Part shown: positions 50,621 through 60,213 of the stretch, in pieces
Position numbering within the stretch: the stretch's first letter is position 1
Layout of the letters: every line of letters begins with the position of its first letter
NCBI GenBank assembly: GCA_034717495.1
Contig: JAYELL010000076.1
Span: 1 to 64,000, forward strand
Direction: 5' to 3'
DNA from: Chloroflexota bacterium
Lineage (GTDB): Bacteria; Chloroflexota; Anaerolineae; JAAEKA01
DNA length: 64,000 bases
Program-made: the position numbers and the translations under genes
Notes under the pieces: generated by a model
What the model saw: the letters and a program-made list of their open reading frames with translations, nothing else
The model's database searches: none
What the model was told of the DNA's origin: nothing

Positions 50621-53460
50621 TACCGGGGGTCCTCCAGGCGCAACCAGTCGAAGGCCACCGACAGAGGCCGTCGATCGGCAGCGACACGCAGGTACGCGCC
50701 ATCAGGCCCGATAGCCTCGGCCGCAGAGCCGGGAGATGCACCCTTGACACCGACCAGGCCATGTCCATAGCCGGGGGTCTGGCGCAGGTCTACCTGGCTG
50801 CCAAGGTCCGCCAGGGCGGCGACCGCCCGATCGGTCAGGAAGCGGCTTCCGTCATCTCGCACTGCAGCTACGACGATCACCCCTTCTTCTATCTCTTCAA
50901 TAAAATCCGCCATCGTCTCCGCTTCGAATTCGTTGGCCCAGGTATCGAAGCCGCGAACGGCCAGCAGTTCACCGGAGTCAGGATCGATGACACTCAGGTT
51001 GTAACCTCGCCGACCCGATGAAGCATCCTGTTCAACCCCCTCAGGGTCCGACACTGTGATGAAGGCAATGTCCTGAGCGGTGCCTCCGCTATTGATCTCG
51101 ATGTCCACCGGGCTCTGAACGCCGCTGCTGCCGATCATGCCCTGACCCTGTAAAACATCGGCTGGTTGCGCGCTTTCGATGAAAGAAAAGTTCAAGCTGT
51201 TCAACCCATCGACGGCGGCCTCGGCAGGCACATCGAAGGCCAATTCCTGCCAACCGGGAGTGACTGCCCGGGTCCCGAGGTCAACGCCGTTGAACCGAAC
51301 ATTCAAAGACTGCGGGGCAGCGTCTGGATAGGAGAAAGGCTGGACCCGCAGGACCAGTCGCAGCGGACGGGTTTCGACCAGCCGGAGGGGAAGGTACAGA
51401 TCAGCCTCTCTCCCCATCGCCCAGACCCCGGTCGCTCCCGATATATCCTGCTCATCAGCACTCCAGCCAACACCCCGGTACGCGCTGGTGTCGGCTGTTC
51501 CGAAATCGAGACCAAAGGGGAAGGGAACCAACGGTTGCCTGACCCGAAAAACCTGGACCCCATCGGCCTGCCAGAGCGGTTCAGGATCGACCGGTAACAC
51601 ATCCAGCGCATAGTCCCGGGCCGCCTGCCAGGTATCGGCATAGGGATATCGACCCGGCACCGGCGGATTGACTACCAGATAGTCCACGTTCCAAAGAGCG
51701 ACCAGATCATCGGCGCTTTGACGCGCGCGCTGGTCAGTGATCTCGTCGGGCTGTTGGTACATCTCCAGGCCCGCGATTGCCTGCAGCAGCGGCTGGCGTT
51801 CGAAATACTCAAACTTAAAAGGAGGATTGCGAACGGCATTGCCGCTGATGATCGGTCTTTTGTGATCGGACTGATACCACTGAACCCGGGTATCTTCTGA
51901 ACCAAAGACCCGGAAGCCGTTTCGCCAGCCCATTGGCAACTGCATGATTGTGCCGTTGCCCTCGCTGCCGGCAAGTTCCTGGTAGACCGCAGGGATGCGA
52001 GAGTCGGTCACCGGCATTGGCCACGCCAGGTGCTCAAACACAATTGCGGCGCCTGCCAGCAAAACCATGGCGACGGCCAACAGGCGACGGCCCGACGATC
52101 CTTCGATCTCAGGCAGAAGCAAACGAGAACCCCCGCGGCCCGAACTCAGGCTCAGGAGACGACCCACAATCCACGATACGCCGTAACCTGCCAGCACGGC
52201 AAGAGCCAGCATCAGCGGGATACTGAAACGATTGGGGGCCCGATATCCCTTGATGAAAGGCAAATAGTGGGTGATGATAAAAGGCAAAGGCACCGTGGTG
52301 TCGAGCCCATCGAGGTGAAATAACGACTCGCCATGGATCTGCAGCAACGGGCCAAGGGCAAACAAAGCGCTCAACAAGGCCAGAATGACCCAGGGCAGCG
52401 TTTTGCGCCGCCCCGCGAGAGCGCCAATAGTGGCCAGCGCCAGGGTCGCATAGCCCAGAAAGAGGGTGTTTATATCGCTGAACCGTCCCTCTCCCGCTTC
52501 CACTGCTCGCAGTTCCGCCGTCCAGTCTCCGCCCCACAACGGGTGAAGATCCGTGGGTGTCACCAGACCGGCCAGATCACTGCTTAGTTTTTGCGCATCA
52601 CCCCAACCCTCCAGCGCATAGTCGCCACTCAATCCTTCTCCCACGGTTGGAACGAGCAAGACTGCACTCACCAGCGCTGCAACCGCGGCGATACCAATGA
52701 CCCCGACCAAGAGCTGGCGAGTTGAAGGTCCGGTGGGATCAGCCCGCGAACCACGCCGGAACAGGGCGAACAAAACCAGTGGCAGGGCAATGGCTGCCAG
52801 TAACACGCCATAGAGCATATCTGTCAGCAGTGCCAGCCCTCCGAATAGCCCTGCCATGATGGCATCGTGCCGGCGAGCGCGATCCAGGGTTTTGATGAGA
52901 TAGAGGACAAAGAAGGGCACCCATTGGGTATGGTAGATATTGTAATGGCCAAGCGATAGATAAATGGCCCGGTTGGAGGCAAAGGCAAATACCAACCCGG
53001 CAATCAGTGCCGCCCCATCGCGCGTAAACGTCCAATCGCGGCCTTGGTGACTCGCTGGCTGATCGACGCCGCTGATTCCACGCCTCAGCAGGTAGCGGAC
53101 CAGCAAGAACGTACCATAGCCGCTGAGTACCGTGGCAAGCAAGTTGATCAAGTTGCTTGCAAGTGGTACCCCGGCCACCAGTTGCAGGGGCAGCGCCAGC
53201 ACGGTGCCCAGCAGATTGTAGGTATATAGGATCAGGTCAAGGCCCAGCGGGAAAAAGATCAGATCGGTGTGAAGAGGCGAGGAAATCTGATCGATAAGGG
53301 AGAACTTGAAATACCACATGCTCCAAAGGAACGTATACTCGTCGAAGGCCCAGGTATCGGTCCCCGGCACATGGGTGGTAAGTTGGGTGACCAATGGAAA
53401 GCTAAGACCAATGGCCAGCACCAACAAAAGAAAGAGCACCAAAAGGTGCGTGAATCGCAT
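50620..53460 (-). CDS. polytopic GT-C/YfhO-like membrane protein with C-terminal ILEI/FAM3-like domain
   Basis: A 946-residue protein with its own promoter. Residues about 1-430 are membrane helices, with an acidic first loop (GTDTWAFDEYTFLWSMWYF). A second soluble part (about 460-700) includes YQELAGSEGNGTIMQLPMGWRN. Residues about 700-810 look like a jelly-roll (NVRFNGVDLGTRAVTPGW). Residues about 819-918 (bases 50707-51006) match the ILEI/FAM3 'GG' domain: GRRGYNLSVIDPDSGELL, FDTW, then DFIEEIEEGVIVVAAVRDDG, ALADLGS and GLVGVKG. In animals this domain occurs in FAM3 cytokine-like proteins and in the POMGnT1 stem. Here it probably lies outside the cell and may bind a glycan. The enzymatic role of the membrane part is inferred. 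Confidence 0.8.
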   Translation of the reverse strand: MRFTHLLVLFLLLVLAIGLSFPLVTQLTTHVPGTDTWAFDEYTFLWSMWYFKFSLIDQISSPLHTDLIFFPLGLDLILYTYNLLGTVLALPLQLVAGVPLASNLINLLATVLSGYGTFLLVRYLLRRGISGVDQPASHQGRDWTFTRDGAALIAGLVFAFASNRAIYLSLGHYNIYHTQWVPFFVLYLIKTLDRARRHDAIMAGLFGGLALLTDMLYGVLLAAIALPLVLFALFRRGSRADPTGPSTRQLLVGVIGIAAVAALVSAVLLVPTVGEGLSGDYALEGWGDAQKLSSDLAGLVTPTDLHPLWGGDWTAELRAVEAGEGRFSDINTLFLGYATLALATIGALAGRRKTLPWVILALLSALFALGPLLQIHGESLFHLDGLDTTVPLPFIITHYLPFIKGYRAPNRFSIPLMLALAVLAGYGVSWIVGRLLSLSSGRGGSRLLLPEIEGSSGRRLLAVAMVLLAGAAIVFEHLAWPMPVTDSRIPAVYQELAGSEGNGTIMQLPMGWRNGFRVFGSEDTRVQWYQSDHKRPIISGNAVRNPPFKFEYFERQPLLQAIAGLEMYQQPDEITDQRARQSADDLVALWNVDYLVVNPPVPGRYPYADTWQAARDYALDVLPVDPEPLWQADGVQVFRVRQPLVPFPFGLDFGTADTSAYRGVGWSADEQDISGATGVWAMGREADLYLPLRLVETRPLRLVLRVQPFSYPDAAPQSLNVRFNGVDLGTRAVTPGWQELAFDVPAEAAVDGLNSLNFSFIESAQPADVLQGQGMIGSSGVQSPVDIEINSGGTAQDIAFITVSDPEGVEQDASSGRRGYNLSVIDPDSGELLAVRGFDTWANEFEAETMADFIEEIEEGVIVVAAVRDDGSRFLTDRAVAALADLGSQVDLRQTPGYGHGLVGVKGASPGSAAEAIGPDGAYLRVAADRRPLSVAFDWLRLEDPR

Positions 53461-53499
53461 AGCGTTTTTTTGCCTCGTTAGCCTGTCAACAGTGAGACA

Positions 53500-53528
53500 A
53501 TGTTACCATAGGCAGTACCAATGAGCAA
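53500..53528 (-). promoter_or_regulatory. promoter of the ILEI-like/DUF2723/MoeA operon
   Basis: On the minus strand, TTGCTC (53528-53523), a 17-bp spacer and TAACAT (53505-53500) with TGG before the -10 box. It is 40 bp from ATG53460, so the 53460-44803 gene series is probably transcribed separately from the genes upstream. Confidence 0.62.
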
Positions 53529-53571
53529 CTGTCGGCGGCAAAGCGATGTCAACGGGACCATCTTGCGCAAC

Positions 53572-55530
53572 TCACCGGTATTCTATGCTGCCAATCACGA
53601 AGGCTGGACGATCCTCGAAGCCGGTGGAACCGGAGGCTTCAGGAAGCCATGGTCCTGCAAATGGCCGAACGCTGACTTCCACTTGATAGTCGCCTGATCC
53701 CCCCGGCTCGGGCACCAAAAGGTAATCGTCGGCGATCGGTTCGTCCGGTTGCCAATGATCGGTGCTATAACGGCCGTCGGCCGGCGCGTGAGTCCACTCG
53801 GCGGCCAGCCAGCCATCGCTGTGAACTAATCGCACCGATGGGCGCAGATCAGCGGAGATAGCAGAAGTGGCCTGCCAGACAAGTCGGACCGCAGCCGGTT
53901 GCCCGGCCTCGATCGGCTCGCCAGGCAACTGGGTATCCACCAGTTCGAATGTTCCTCCAAACAAGGCCAGGGGTTGTCGCACCGGTGCCTGATGGGACGA
54001 GAGAGGTTGTGGTGCAGCAAAAGCAGGTCTGATCACACCCAACAGTGCCGCCAGGCCAAAGAGAGCCATGAACAGGGTGAATACGCCGACGAGTTTGAGG
54101 TCACCAACCCGCCAGGCACCTGCCTGATCCTCACCGCCATAGACCCAATCCAGCAGGCCCACCACGCCCACGCCAACCCAGACGGCGATGGCTGAAAGCG
54201 CGGGCCAGAGCAGGCGAGCCTGATCGGTGCCAAGGGCTATAGCGCTGTAACGCACCAGAGTGACAAATATCAACGCCGGTGCAGCAGCCAGAAGAATCAA
54301 CAATCCCAATTGTCGCTTCCGGGAAATCAGCTCAGATCGGTCGTATGCGCCGCTCGATGGCATTTCCGCGGCCCCTGCATCGCTGACCCCGCTATCCCCC
54401 CTTTCTCCATCTTTGCGACCCTCCGCTTCGCCAATTCGTTGATCTGCTGATCCCCCTTTTACCATCTGCTCCAGATACCGCACGATCCCAACCAGCAGGG
54501 CTGCTCCAAAAAAGGCTGCCGCCGCATAGGCCCAGGCTGGCAGCTGGATCTGTCCAGCTCCCCCGAAGCGACCCCAGAAGGTGCGGTGGAGTCCCCACAA
54601 CAACCAGCGTATGTCTCCAGGAGCCAGCGGTGCCAGTCGTTGGTCGATAGTCATGCGCACCAACTCCCACCCGAAAGGATCCCCGTAGAGACGCCAATTG
54701 CGCAAGTACCAGGGAGACGCGAGCAACGCGCCCAGCCCGAAGACCAACAGCAAATGTCCCAGCAGCGCCTTCCACGACGATCGGGACCTTTCGAGCCACC
54801 AGGTTGCCAGAATCGCCAGGCCTGCCAGTGGCCAGATAGCCAGCGTTCCGACCTTGGAGAGGGCCCCCAATCCTAAAACGATGCCCAGTAAAAGGCTGCG
54901 CCTGGTCGATAGCCCCCGGCGCACCGTTTGCGCCGACAAAAGCATTGCCAGCGCTGCAAAGGCGCCGGCGGCGTTGTCATTGTTGATGGCGCTGCTGATA
55001 AATAGGAATCCCGGCAGTCCAGCCAGAAATGCCGCGGCCAACAACCCGATTGCCTCTCGTTCGGGGAACACCTCCCGCCCCAGGGCCCAGGTGGCCCAGA
55101 GAGTTACTGCGCCAAAAACAATCGAGAGTCCCCGCGCCAGGTGCATGGCCAGTGGCCCTCTCTGCCACGGAAAATCCTCCAGCGTAGTGTGGACGAAAAA
55201 ATTAGGGGGCTTATCCGGCCCCAGCGGCACGGCGTCAGGATTTGAACGCAGGAAATCAAAATCCAACCCGGTCCAGCCGGTGAGTCCGCCTGCGATCGCG
55301 TGGTAGAGCGGCGGGTGCTTGCTCTGGGTTACCGTGGGGCCCTCCGCCAAACCGCGATTCACTCCGATGTAGCGCAGATACGCGTAATGATCCGCCTCGT
55401 CGGGAGCCTCAGCCAATGGCACAACCACCGAATAGGCCACGGCCAGGATCAGGTATATCAGCAGGATGATGAAAAAAACGTGCTTCGGCGACCGCTGATC
55501 ATTGAGAATTGACAATTGATTATTGGTCAT
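53572..55530 (-). CDS. GT39/DUF2142-like polytopic membrane protein
   Basis: A 652-residue protein. After a short polar N-terminus comes a first helix and an outside loop EAPDEADHYAYLRYI, where the DEADH acidic motif stands in the place of GT-C catalytic acids. Then come QSKHPPLYHAIAG, RGLSIVFGAVTLWATWALG and SSAINNDNAAGAFAALAML, as in DUF2142/ArnT-type proteins, with about eleven helices. The last ~110 residues are a diverged copy of the beta module shared by its neighbours (ADLRPSVRLVHSDGW...HWQPDEPIADDY). The start codon and first eight codons lie in an AT-rich repeat (55491-55541), so the true N-terminus is uncertain. It overlaps the upstream gene by 11 bp. Confidence 0.77.
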   Translation of the reverse strand: MTNNQLSILNDQRSPKHVFFIILLIYLILAVAYSVVVPLAEAPDEADHYAYLRYIGVNRGLAEGPTVTQSKHPPLYHAIAGGLTGWTGLDFDFLRSNPDAVPLGPDKPPNFFVHTTLEDFPWQRGPLAMHLARGLSIVFGAVTLWATWALGREVFPEREAIGLLAAAFLAGLPGFLFISSAINNDNAAGAFAALAMLLSAQTVRRGLSTRRSLLLGIVLGLGALSKVGTLAIWPLAGLAILATWWLERSRSSWKALLGHLLLVFGLGALLASPWYLRNWRLYGDPFGWELVRMTIDQRLAPLAPGDIRWLLWGLHRTFWGRFGGAGQIQLPAWAYAAAAFFGAALLVGIVRYLEQMVKGGSADQRIGEAEGRKDGERGDSGVSDAGAAEMPSSGAYDRSELISRKRQLGLLILLAAAPALIFVTLVRYSAIALGTDQARLLWPALSAIAVWVGVGVVGLLDWVYGGEDQAGAWRVGDLKLVGVFTLFMALFGLAALLGVIRPAFAAPQPLSSHQAPVRQPLALFGGTFELVDTQLPGEPIEAGQPAAVRLVWQATSAISADLRPSVRLVHSDGWLAAEWTHAPADGRYSTDHWQPDEPIADDYLLVPEPGGSGDYQVEVSVRPFAGPWLPEASGSTGFEDRPAFVIGSIEYR

Positions 55531-55541
55531 TGGTCATTAAC
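55491..55541. repeat. AT-rich attgacaattgattattggtc-type element spanning a gene junction
   Basis: A low-GC stretch of nested ttgac/attggtcatt units, unlike the surrounding ~60% GC coding DNA. It supplies the last codons and stop of the 761-residue gene (MTNDQ-stop) and the first codons of the 652-residue gene (MTNNQLSILN). A related string, agttgacaattggtaattt, occurs at 25601-25619. Confidence 0.6.
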
Positions 55542-57805
55542 AACCATTCAATGCTTCCCAGATCAACCCGATTGTCAGACGTGGCAGGGTCGGTCGTCAG
55601 GTTGCGCAAGGTTTCCGGTTGATACATCCCCGCCCGGAGGCCGTAGGTTCCCGGCGGCAGATCGGCGGGCAATGGAATGACGTGCCGGTCGACAATGATC
55701 TCACCCTGGCGCCAGCGGGTCGTTGGTGTGAAACCACCGACAGGACTCCCGTCGTCTTGCGCGATCACCTCGCCATGCTGCCCAAGCAGATGGACGAAGG
55801 CTGTGTAATCGACGGTAGTCTCCCGCAAAGCCAGCCAGTAGAGGGTCACTTCTGCCACACCCAGGTCAGGCATCGATTCTGCATCCGCAGCAATCAACGT
55901 GGCAACATCCTCCAGAGTCGCCTGCACCGGTTTCGGAGTCCAGGTCTTGCGGCCGATTCCCTGGCTGTTCAGTGTCAAAATCAGGGCTGCCAGGCCCACC
56001 AGAACACTGGTAACCAACAGCCCTCGTCGGGAACGGGCCTGCCACCACACCAGAGCCGCCCAGGCAACCACGGACAGCAGCGTTACGACAAGACCGGCTT
56101 TTCGAGCCGGTGTGCCGCCGTAGGAAACATGGACCTGATGGTTGCCGGCTGGCAGATCGAGTGTCACCAGCCCCAGTTCGCCCGTGGCAGCAAGCGGTAC
56201 CGGCTTGCCGCCAATCGAAGCTTGCCAGCCGGGTTGATAGAACTGGTGCAGGCGCAGTTTCATGGGTCCCGGCGTGGAAACCAGGGCAGTAAGGCTGTCG
56301 TAGGACAATTCCGTCAGATCAATGGTGGGCGCGGGCTGCAAAGCCGGGCCATCCGCCCCGCCTTCCAGCGACCGGCCCAGGGCCCAGCGCTGCTCGGTCA
56401 CACCGACGGGTAAAAACTCCCCTGTCCACGTGGCGCCAACCTGACCGGCATCAGCATCCTCGCGCCACATGCGATCCGGAAACCAAACGTCGGCTGCGCT
56501 CATCGATAGTGGTTCCAGTTGAAGGCCCGCGGTGGAAACCAGAATGGCAATCGGCGCCATGATGGCGACGATGATGACAGGGCGCACCTTGGGTAGAAGT
56601 GCTGGCAATGCTCCTGCGATTCCCATCAAACCCACTGCCTCCAGAAGCAGAAAGCGCCATGGGTATTGCAAATGCCCCAGAACCGGTGTCAATGGATTCC
56701 AGATCACGAGAGCTGCACCGGTGGTCATGAACATGGCAAAGGCTGTCAGCCCAACATGAAAGGCAGTGGATGGCCAGATTCCCGGCAGCCTTCGCTGCAC
56801 CGCGCGCAACAGCAACAAACCCAGACCGGTCACAAGCAGTGCCACCGCGAACCAGCTGAGCGGATACAGCCGGCCCAGGGTGTCGGTTGCGCCACGAAAA
56901 TAGGCCAGAGCGGGGCGCAGCAGGTCGACAACCGTCAAAAAGTGATTTCGGTAGCCCTCGGAAGCTCCCAGCCCCAGCCCCACCGACGAATTCTCCACCA
57001 GCACCGGCAGCCAGTAGACGGCGGTGATGCCGATCGCCAGGGCCAGCGAGAGCGCGGTGCCGGGCAGTCGCCGCCATCGTCCCGACCAACCTGCCATGGC
57101 CAGAAGGTGCACGCCAGCCACCAAAGCCATCATGAGGGCAGTCAGATTGTGGGTCAGCACCAATCCCGCCCATGCCAGTGTTCCCCAAAGCATGGCGGGC
57201 CATGGGTTATCCTCCAGAAAGGCCGCGGTGTATGCCCAAAGGATCAAAGGTGGAAAAATAAATGCGGCAAGTTCAGGCAACGCGCCGCGAAGATAAGCGT
57301 CAGCCAGGTGATAAGGAGCGTAGGTGTATACCACGGCAGCCAGAACACCGGCGGCAGCATTTCGGGCGGGCCAATTGCCAAAACGTTTGCTGCCGGCCTT
57401 CAGCAGATACCGCAGATAGGCGAAAGCTGCCAGGGCCGCCAGGACAAAGCTCGATGCGATCGTAAGCCTGGCCGCGGCGACCGGAGAGACTCCCAGCAGT
57501 GAAAGCAATGCCCCCGGAAAATAGCTCAGGGGAGAATAGTAGTTTAAAACTGCCTGCCCATAGCCGAAGCCGAAATCGGGAAATAGCCGGGGAAGGATGA
57601 TCCCATGTCGCCAGGCATCTGCCAGCGCGGCCGTGCGGTAAACGTGAAAACGACCGTCATCCGAAGCAAAAAAACCTGATCCCAGCAGTGGCAACAAGGC
57701 AGGAATCAGCAACAGAAGCAACAGTGCCCCGTAGGCCAGCGTCGCATTGTCCTCGAGCCAGCGCTGGATTCCTCTGGACTGCCGGGTCGACATCGTAGCA
57801 CTCAT
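55520..57805 (-). CDS. PTPS-related (PF10131-like) polytopic membrane protein with shared C-terminal module
   Basis: A 761-residue protein. The N-terminal half matches the '6-pyruvoyl-tetrahydropterin synthase related domain, membrane protein' family: DDGRFHVYRTAALADAW, FGYGQAVLNYYSPLSYFPG, VYTYAPYHLADAYLRGALPE and LVLTHNLTALMM. The family name is historical; these are GT-C/YfhO-like membrane proteins. After the helices comes LRLHQFYQPGWQASIGG, a YfhO-type beta segment, one more helix region, then the shared C-terminal module (YTAFVHLLGQHG, WRQGEIIVDRHVIPL, LRAGMYQ). It is a close paralogue of the 784-residue protein upstream. The last residues come from the repeat at 55491-55541. A role in surface glycan assembly is likely, with no known substrate. 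Confidence 0.8.
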   Translation of the reverse strand: MSATMSTRQSRGIQRWLEDNATLAYGALLLLLLIPALLPLLGSGFFASDDGRFHVYRTAALADAWRHGIILPRLFPDFGFGYGQAVLNYYSPLSYFPGALLSLLGVSPVAAARLTIASSFVLAALAAFAYLRYLLKAGSKRFGNWPARNAAAGVLAAVVYTYAPYHLADAYLRGALPELAAFIFPPLILWAYTAAFLEDNPWPAMLWGTLAWAGLVLTHNLTALMMALVAGVHLLAMAGWSGRWRRLPGTALSLALAIGITAVYWLPVLVENSSVGLGLGASEGYRNHFLTVVDLLRPALAYFRGATDTLGRLYPLSWFAVALLVTGLGLLLLRAVQRRLPGIWPSTAFHVGLTAFAMFMTTGAALVIWNPLTPVLGHLQYPWRFLLLEAVGLMGIAGALPALLPKVRPVIIVAIMAPIAILVSTAGLQLEPLSMSAADVWFPDRMWREDADAGQVGATWTGEFLPVGVTEQRWALGRSLEGGADGPALQPAPTIDLTELSYDSLTALVSTPGPMKLRLHQFYQPGWQASIGGKPVPLAATGELGLVTLDLPAGNHQVHVSYGGTPARKAGLVVTLLSVVAWAALVWWQARSRRGLLVTSVLVGLAALILTLNSQGIGRKTWTPKPVQATLEDVATLIAADAESMPDLGVAEVTLYWLALRETTVDYTAFVHLLGQHGEVIAQDDGSPVGGFTPTTRWRQGEIIVDRHVIPLPADLPPGTYGLRAGMYQPETLRNLTTDPATSDNRVDLGSIEWLLMTNDQ

Positions 57806-57814
57806 GGGATCAAC

Positions 57815-57820
57815 ATTATA
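57815..57820 (-). promoter_or_regulatory. possible -10 box before the 761-residue gene
   Basis: A perfect TATAAT on the minus strand (57820-57815), 10 bp upstream of ATG57805. The -35 region (TGGTCG at 17 bp) is poor. If used, the transcript would be almost leaderless. Confidence 0.35.
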
Positions 57821-57858
57821 CCCGACCGGAAACCGTTCGACCAGTCACATTATGTATT

Positions 57859-60213
57859 CTATTCGAGGTCGAACTCAACCAGGAGAACCTGGTCGTCCGT
57901 TGGAACGCCATCGGGACCAAGTATCTTAAGCCGGTTGCCCGTCACCGGATCGTAAAGGCCAGCACGTAGCTGATAGCGTCCTGGCGGCGGCTGGCCCAGC
58001 CATTCCAGCTCGTGGATGTCGATCACCACCTCTCCCTGCTGCCAACGCGTTGTCGGCGAGAAGAAATAACCTGGCTCGCCGTCGTGTTGTGCCCAGAGCT
58101 TGCCACTTGCATCCAACAAATGTACGAATACCTTGTAGTCGGCGGCAGGACGCTGCAAGGCCAGCCAGGTCAGGGTCACAGCGCCATCACCGTCCGATTG
58201 CAATTTTTCGGGCGGTGCATGGTAGCCGATAAGCCGGGCTTCATCGCCAAAGTTGACATTCTGAGGCACTGGCACCACGCCGGCTGGTTCCTGTTGCCGC
58301 TGCGCCAGCACTAAACCACCGTACACCAGAAAGAGGATGAGCAGGCCAAGTACCCATCGCCAGCGACGCATCCAGAGAACACCGGCCAACCACAGGCCCC
58401 AGCCGATCGCAGTCAACACCCACCCCAGGCTACGCAGCGGGGTTGTGCCAAAGCGAAAGACCAGCTCGTGGTCGCCGGCGGGCAACGAGACACTGACCAA
58501 AGCCAGAGGGCCGGCTGGCTCAGCGAGAATGCTTTCCCCGTCCAGCAATACCTGCCAGCCGGGGAAATAGAACTGATGCAGCTGCATGGTCCACGGCTGG
58601 CCGGCCGATACCACAAATCGTTGCTCCATGGGCGCTTGCCGGCCCGGAATCACCTGGACATCAAGCGGCGGTTGGCGTTTTTCGCTGGGGCCGGCCGAAA
58701 GAAAGAACTCGGAGCGTGGCACAGTCACCCATGCCGGCATGTATTCGAACATCCAGGCGCTTCCATGCTCCCTCAGCCAGAGTCCACGGCCGAAATCATA
58801 CTTGGCCATAGTTCGGCGGCTGACATTTTGGTTGGTTACCGGTTCCCGCGACGCAGGATAGGTAGAAGACTCCCAGGGTATCGCCGGCAGTGCAGCGGAG
58901 ATGAGTAACAGACCGATTGCCGTTACCAGAATGGCGCCAGCCAGAAGACCTGTCCCCGGGCGGGATTCTGGGCTCTTGCCCCGTGATCTATCTGTTTTGG
59001 CCCGGCACGACGCGGGCACGCCGGGTGCGAACCCGGCATAACCAGTCACCACGGCCAGCGCAAGAGCCGCGATGGCCTGCCAACGCCAGGGAAATTGCAG
59101 CAGAATCAGGCCAGGCACATGCTGCCAGACCGGCCGCGACAGGCTGGACTGCATGAAGAGAGCGAGCACCGCCACCACCGCAAACAAGGGCAATGCCAGG
59201 CGAACGGTGCGATCCAGATGTCGCCATCGCCAAATGCCCACGGCCAGACCTGAGAGCGCAGCCACAAGTTGTGCCAGACCCAGGGAATGCAGCGTCTGAA
59301 CGCCCTGTGACACGGTGTAGCGATGAATCCAGGATTGGTCGATCAACAGTGGGGGCCGGACCAGAGTTTTCGCCCACTGTTCGAAATCGAGCTCGACGTT
59401 GCCAGCCCAGATGGCCGGCGATTCCAGGATGGCGGGCAACCAGAACATGGCGCTCATCAGGGCACCCAGGAGGGCCATGACAAAGACAGCTCCCAGCGTG
59501 TGCCAGCGGCCGGTGCGATCGCTGCCCTCGACAAACAGGAGAAACAGCGTCCATGAAATCAATACAGGCGCGATGAGAATCAGGCTGAGATTGTGGGTCA
59601 AGGCCAATCCTGCCAGGGAAAGGCTTCCCCATAGGACCGGCACAAGTTTCTTCCCGCCATCCGCGCGGGCAATGCGCAGAATCGCCAGCAGCAGCAGCGG
59701 AAACCAGACAAAGGCCAGATGCTCAGCCAACGCACCGCGCGTCCAGGCATCCGCCAGGTGGTAGGGTGCCCAGGTGTAAGCTACCGCAGCGATGGCGCCC
59801 CCGATCGTCCCGAGAAATTCCCGGGCGAACAGAAACATGGCCAGGGCCGCCAACACCAGGCCGATGGCCAGGGATAACTCAAGGGTGGTCACAAACCCGG
59901 CGCCGAGATAGTGGAAGAGCAGGCCTGCATAGTAACTCAGCGGGGCATAGAAGTTGAGGACGGGAAACCCGTAGGCGAATCCCTCATCGGCCAGCCAGCG
60001 GGCACCCATGTTTCCCGATCGCAACGCCAGGTCCAGGTTGAAAAGGCGAAACAGATGGTGCATACCGTCGTCCATCTGTTGCAGTCCCGGCTGCCAAAGT
60101 GGGCGAAAGGCGGGGATCAACAGAAGAAGAACCAGAACCGGCAACAGCCATTGCGTCAACCTTGCGGCCCGTCGGTCTCTCTTCGGCGCGTCAGGCGTTC
60201 CCCGGGAGGTCAT
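57859..60213 (-). CDS. PTPS-related (PF10131-like) polytopic membrane protein with shared C-terminal module
   Basis: A 784-residue paralogue of the protein at 55520-57805. Matching segments: DDGMHHLFRLFNLDLALRSG, FAYGFPVLNFYAPLSYYAG, AYTWAPYHLADAWTRGALAE and LALTHNLSLILIA, then MQLHQFYFPGWQVLLDGE, an extra helix pair, and the C-terminal module (YKVFVHLLDASGK, WQQGEVVIDIHELEW, LRAGLYDPVTGNRL). ATG60213 overlaps the stop of the upstream gene (ATGA). It is probably a GT-C-type or YfhO-like transferase in the cytoplasmic membrane with its soluble part outside. The acceptor and donor cannot be predicted. Confidence 0.8.
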   Translation of the reverse strand: MTSRGTPDAPKRDRRAARLTQWLLPVLVLLLLIPAFRPLWQPGLQQMDDGMHHLFRLFNLDLALRSGNMGARWLADEGFAYGFPVLNFYAPLSYYAGLLFHYLGAGFVTTLELSLAIGLVLAALAMFLFAREFLGTIGGAIAAVAYTWAPYHLADAWTRGALAEHLAFVWFPLLLLAILRIARADGGKKLVPVLWGSLSLAGLALTHNLSLILIAPVLISWTLFLLFVEGSDRTGRWHTLGAVFVMALLGALMSAMFWLPAILESPAIWAGNVELDFEQWAKTLVRPPLLIDQSWIHRYTVSQGVQTLHSLGLAQLVAALSGLAVGIWRWRHLDRTVRLALPLFAVVAVLALFMQSSLSRPVWQHVPGLILLQFPWRWQAIAALALAVVTGYAGFAPGVPASCRAKTDRSRGKSPESRPGTGLLAGAILVTAIGLLLISAALPAIPWESSTYPASREPVTNQNVSRRTMAKYDFGRGLWLREHGSAWMFEYMPAWVTVPRSEFFLSAGPSEKRQPPLDVQVIPGRQAPMEQRFVVSAGQPWTMQLHQFYFPGWQVLLDGESILAEPAGPLALVSVSLPAGDHELVFRFGTTPLRSLGWVLTAIGWGLWLAGVLWMRRWRWVLGLLILFLVYGGLVLAQRQQEPAGVVPVPQNVNFGDEARLIGYHAPPEKLQSDGDGAVTLTWLALQRPAADYKVFVHLLDASGKLWAQHDGEPGYFFSPTTRWQQGEVVIDIHELEWLGQPPPGRYQLRAGLYDPVTGNRLKILGPDGVPTDDQVLLVEFDLE

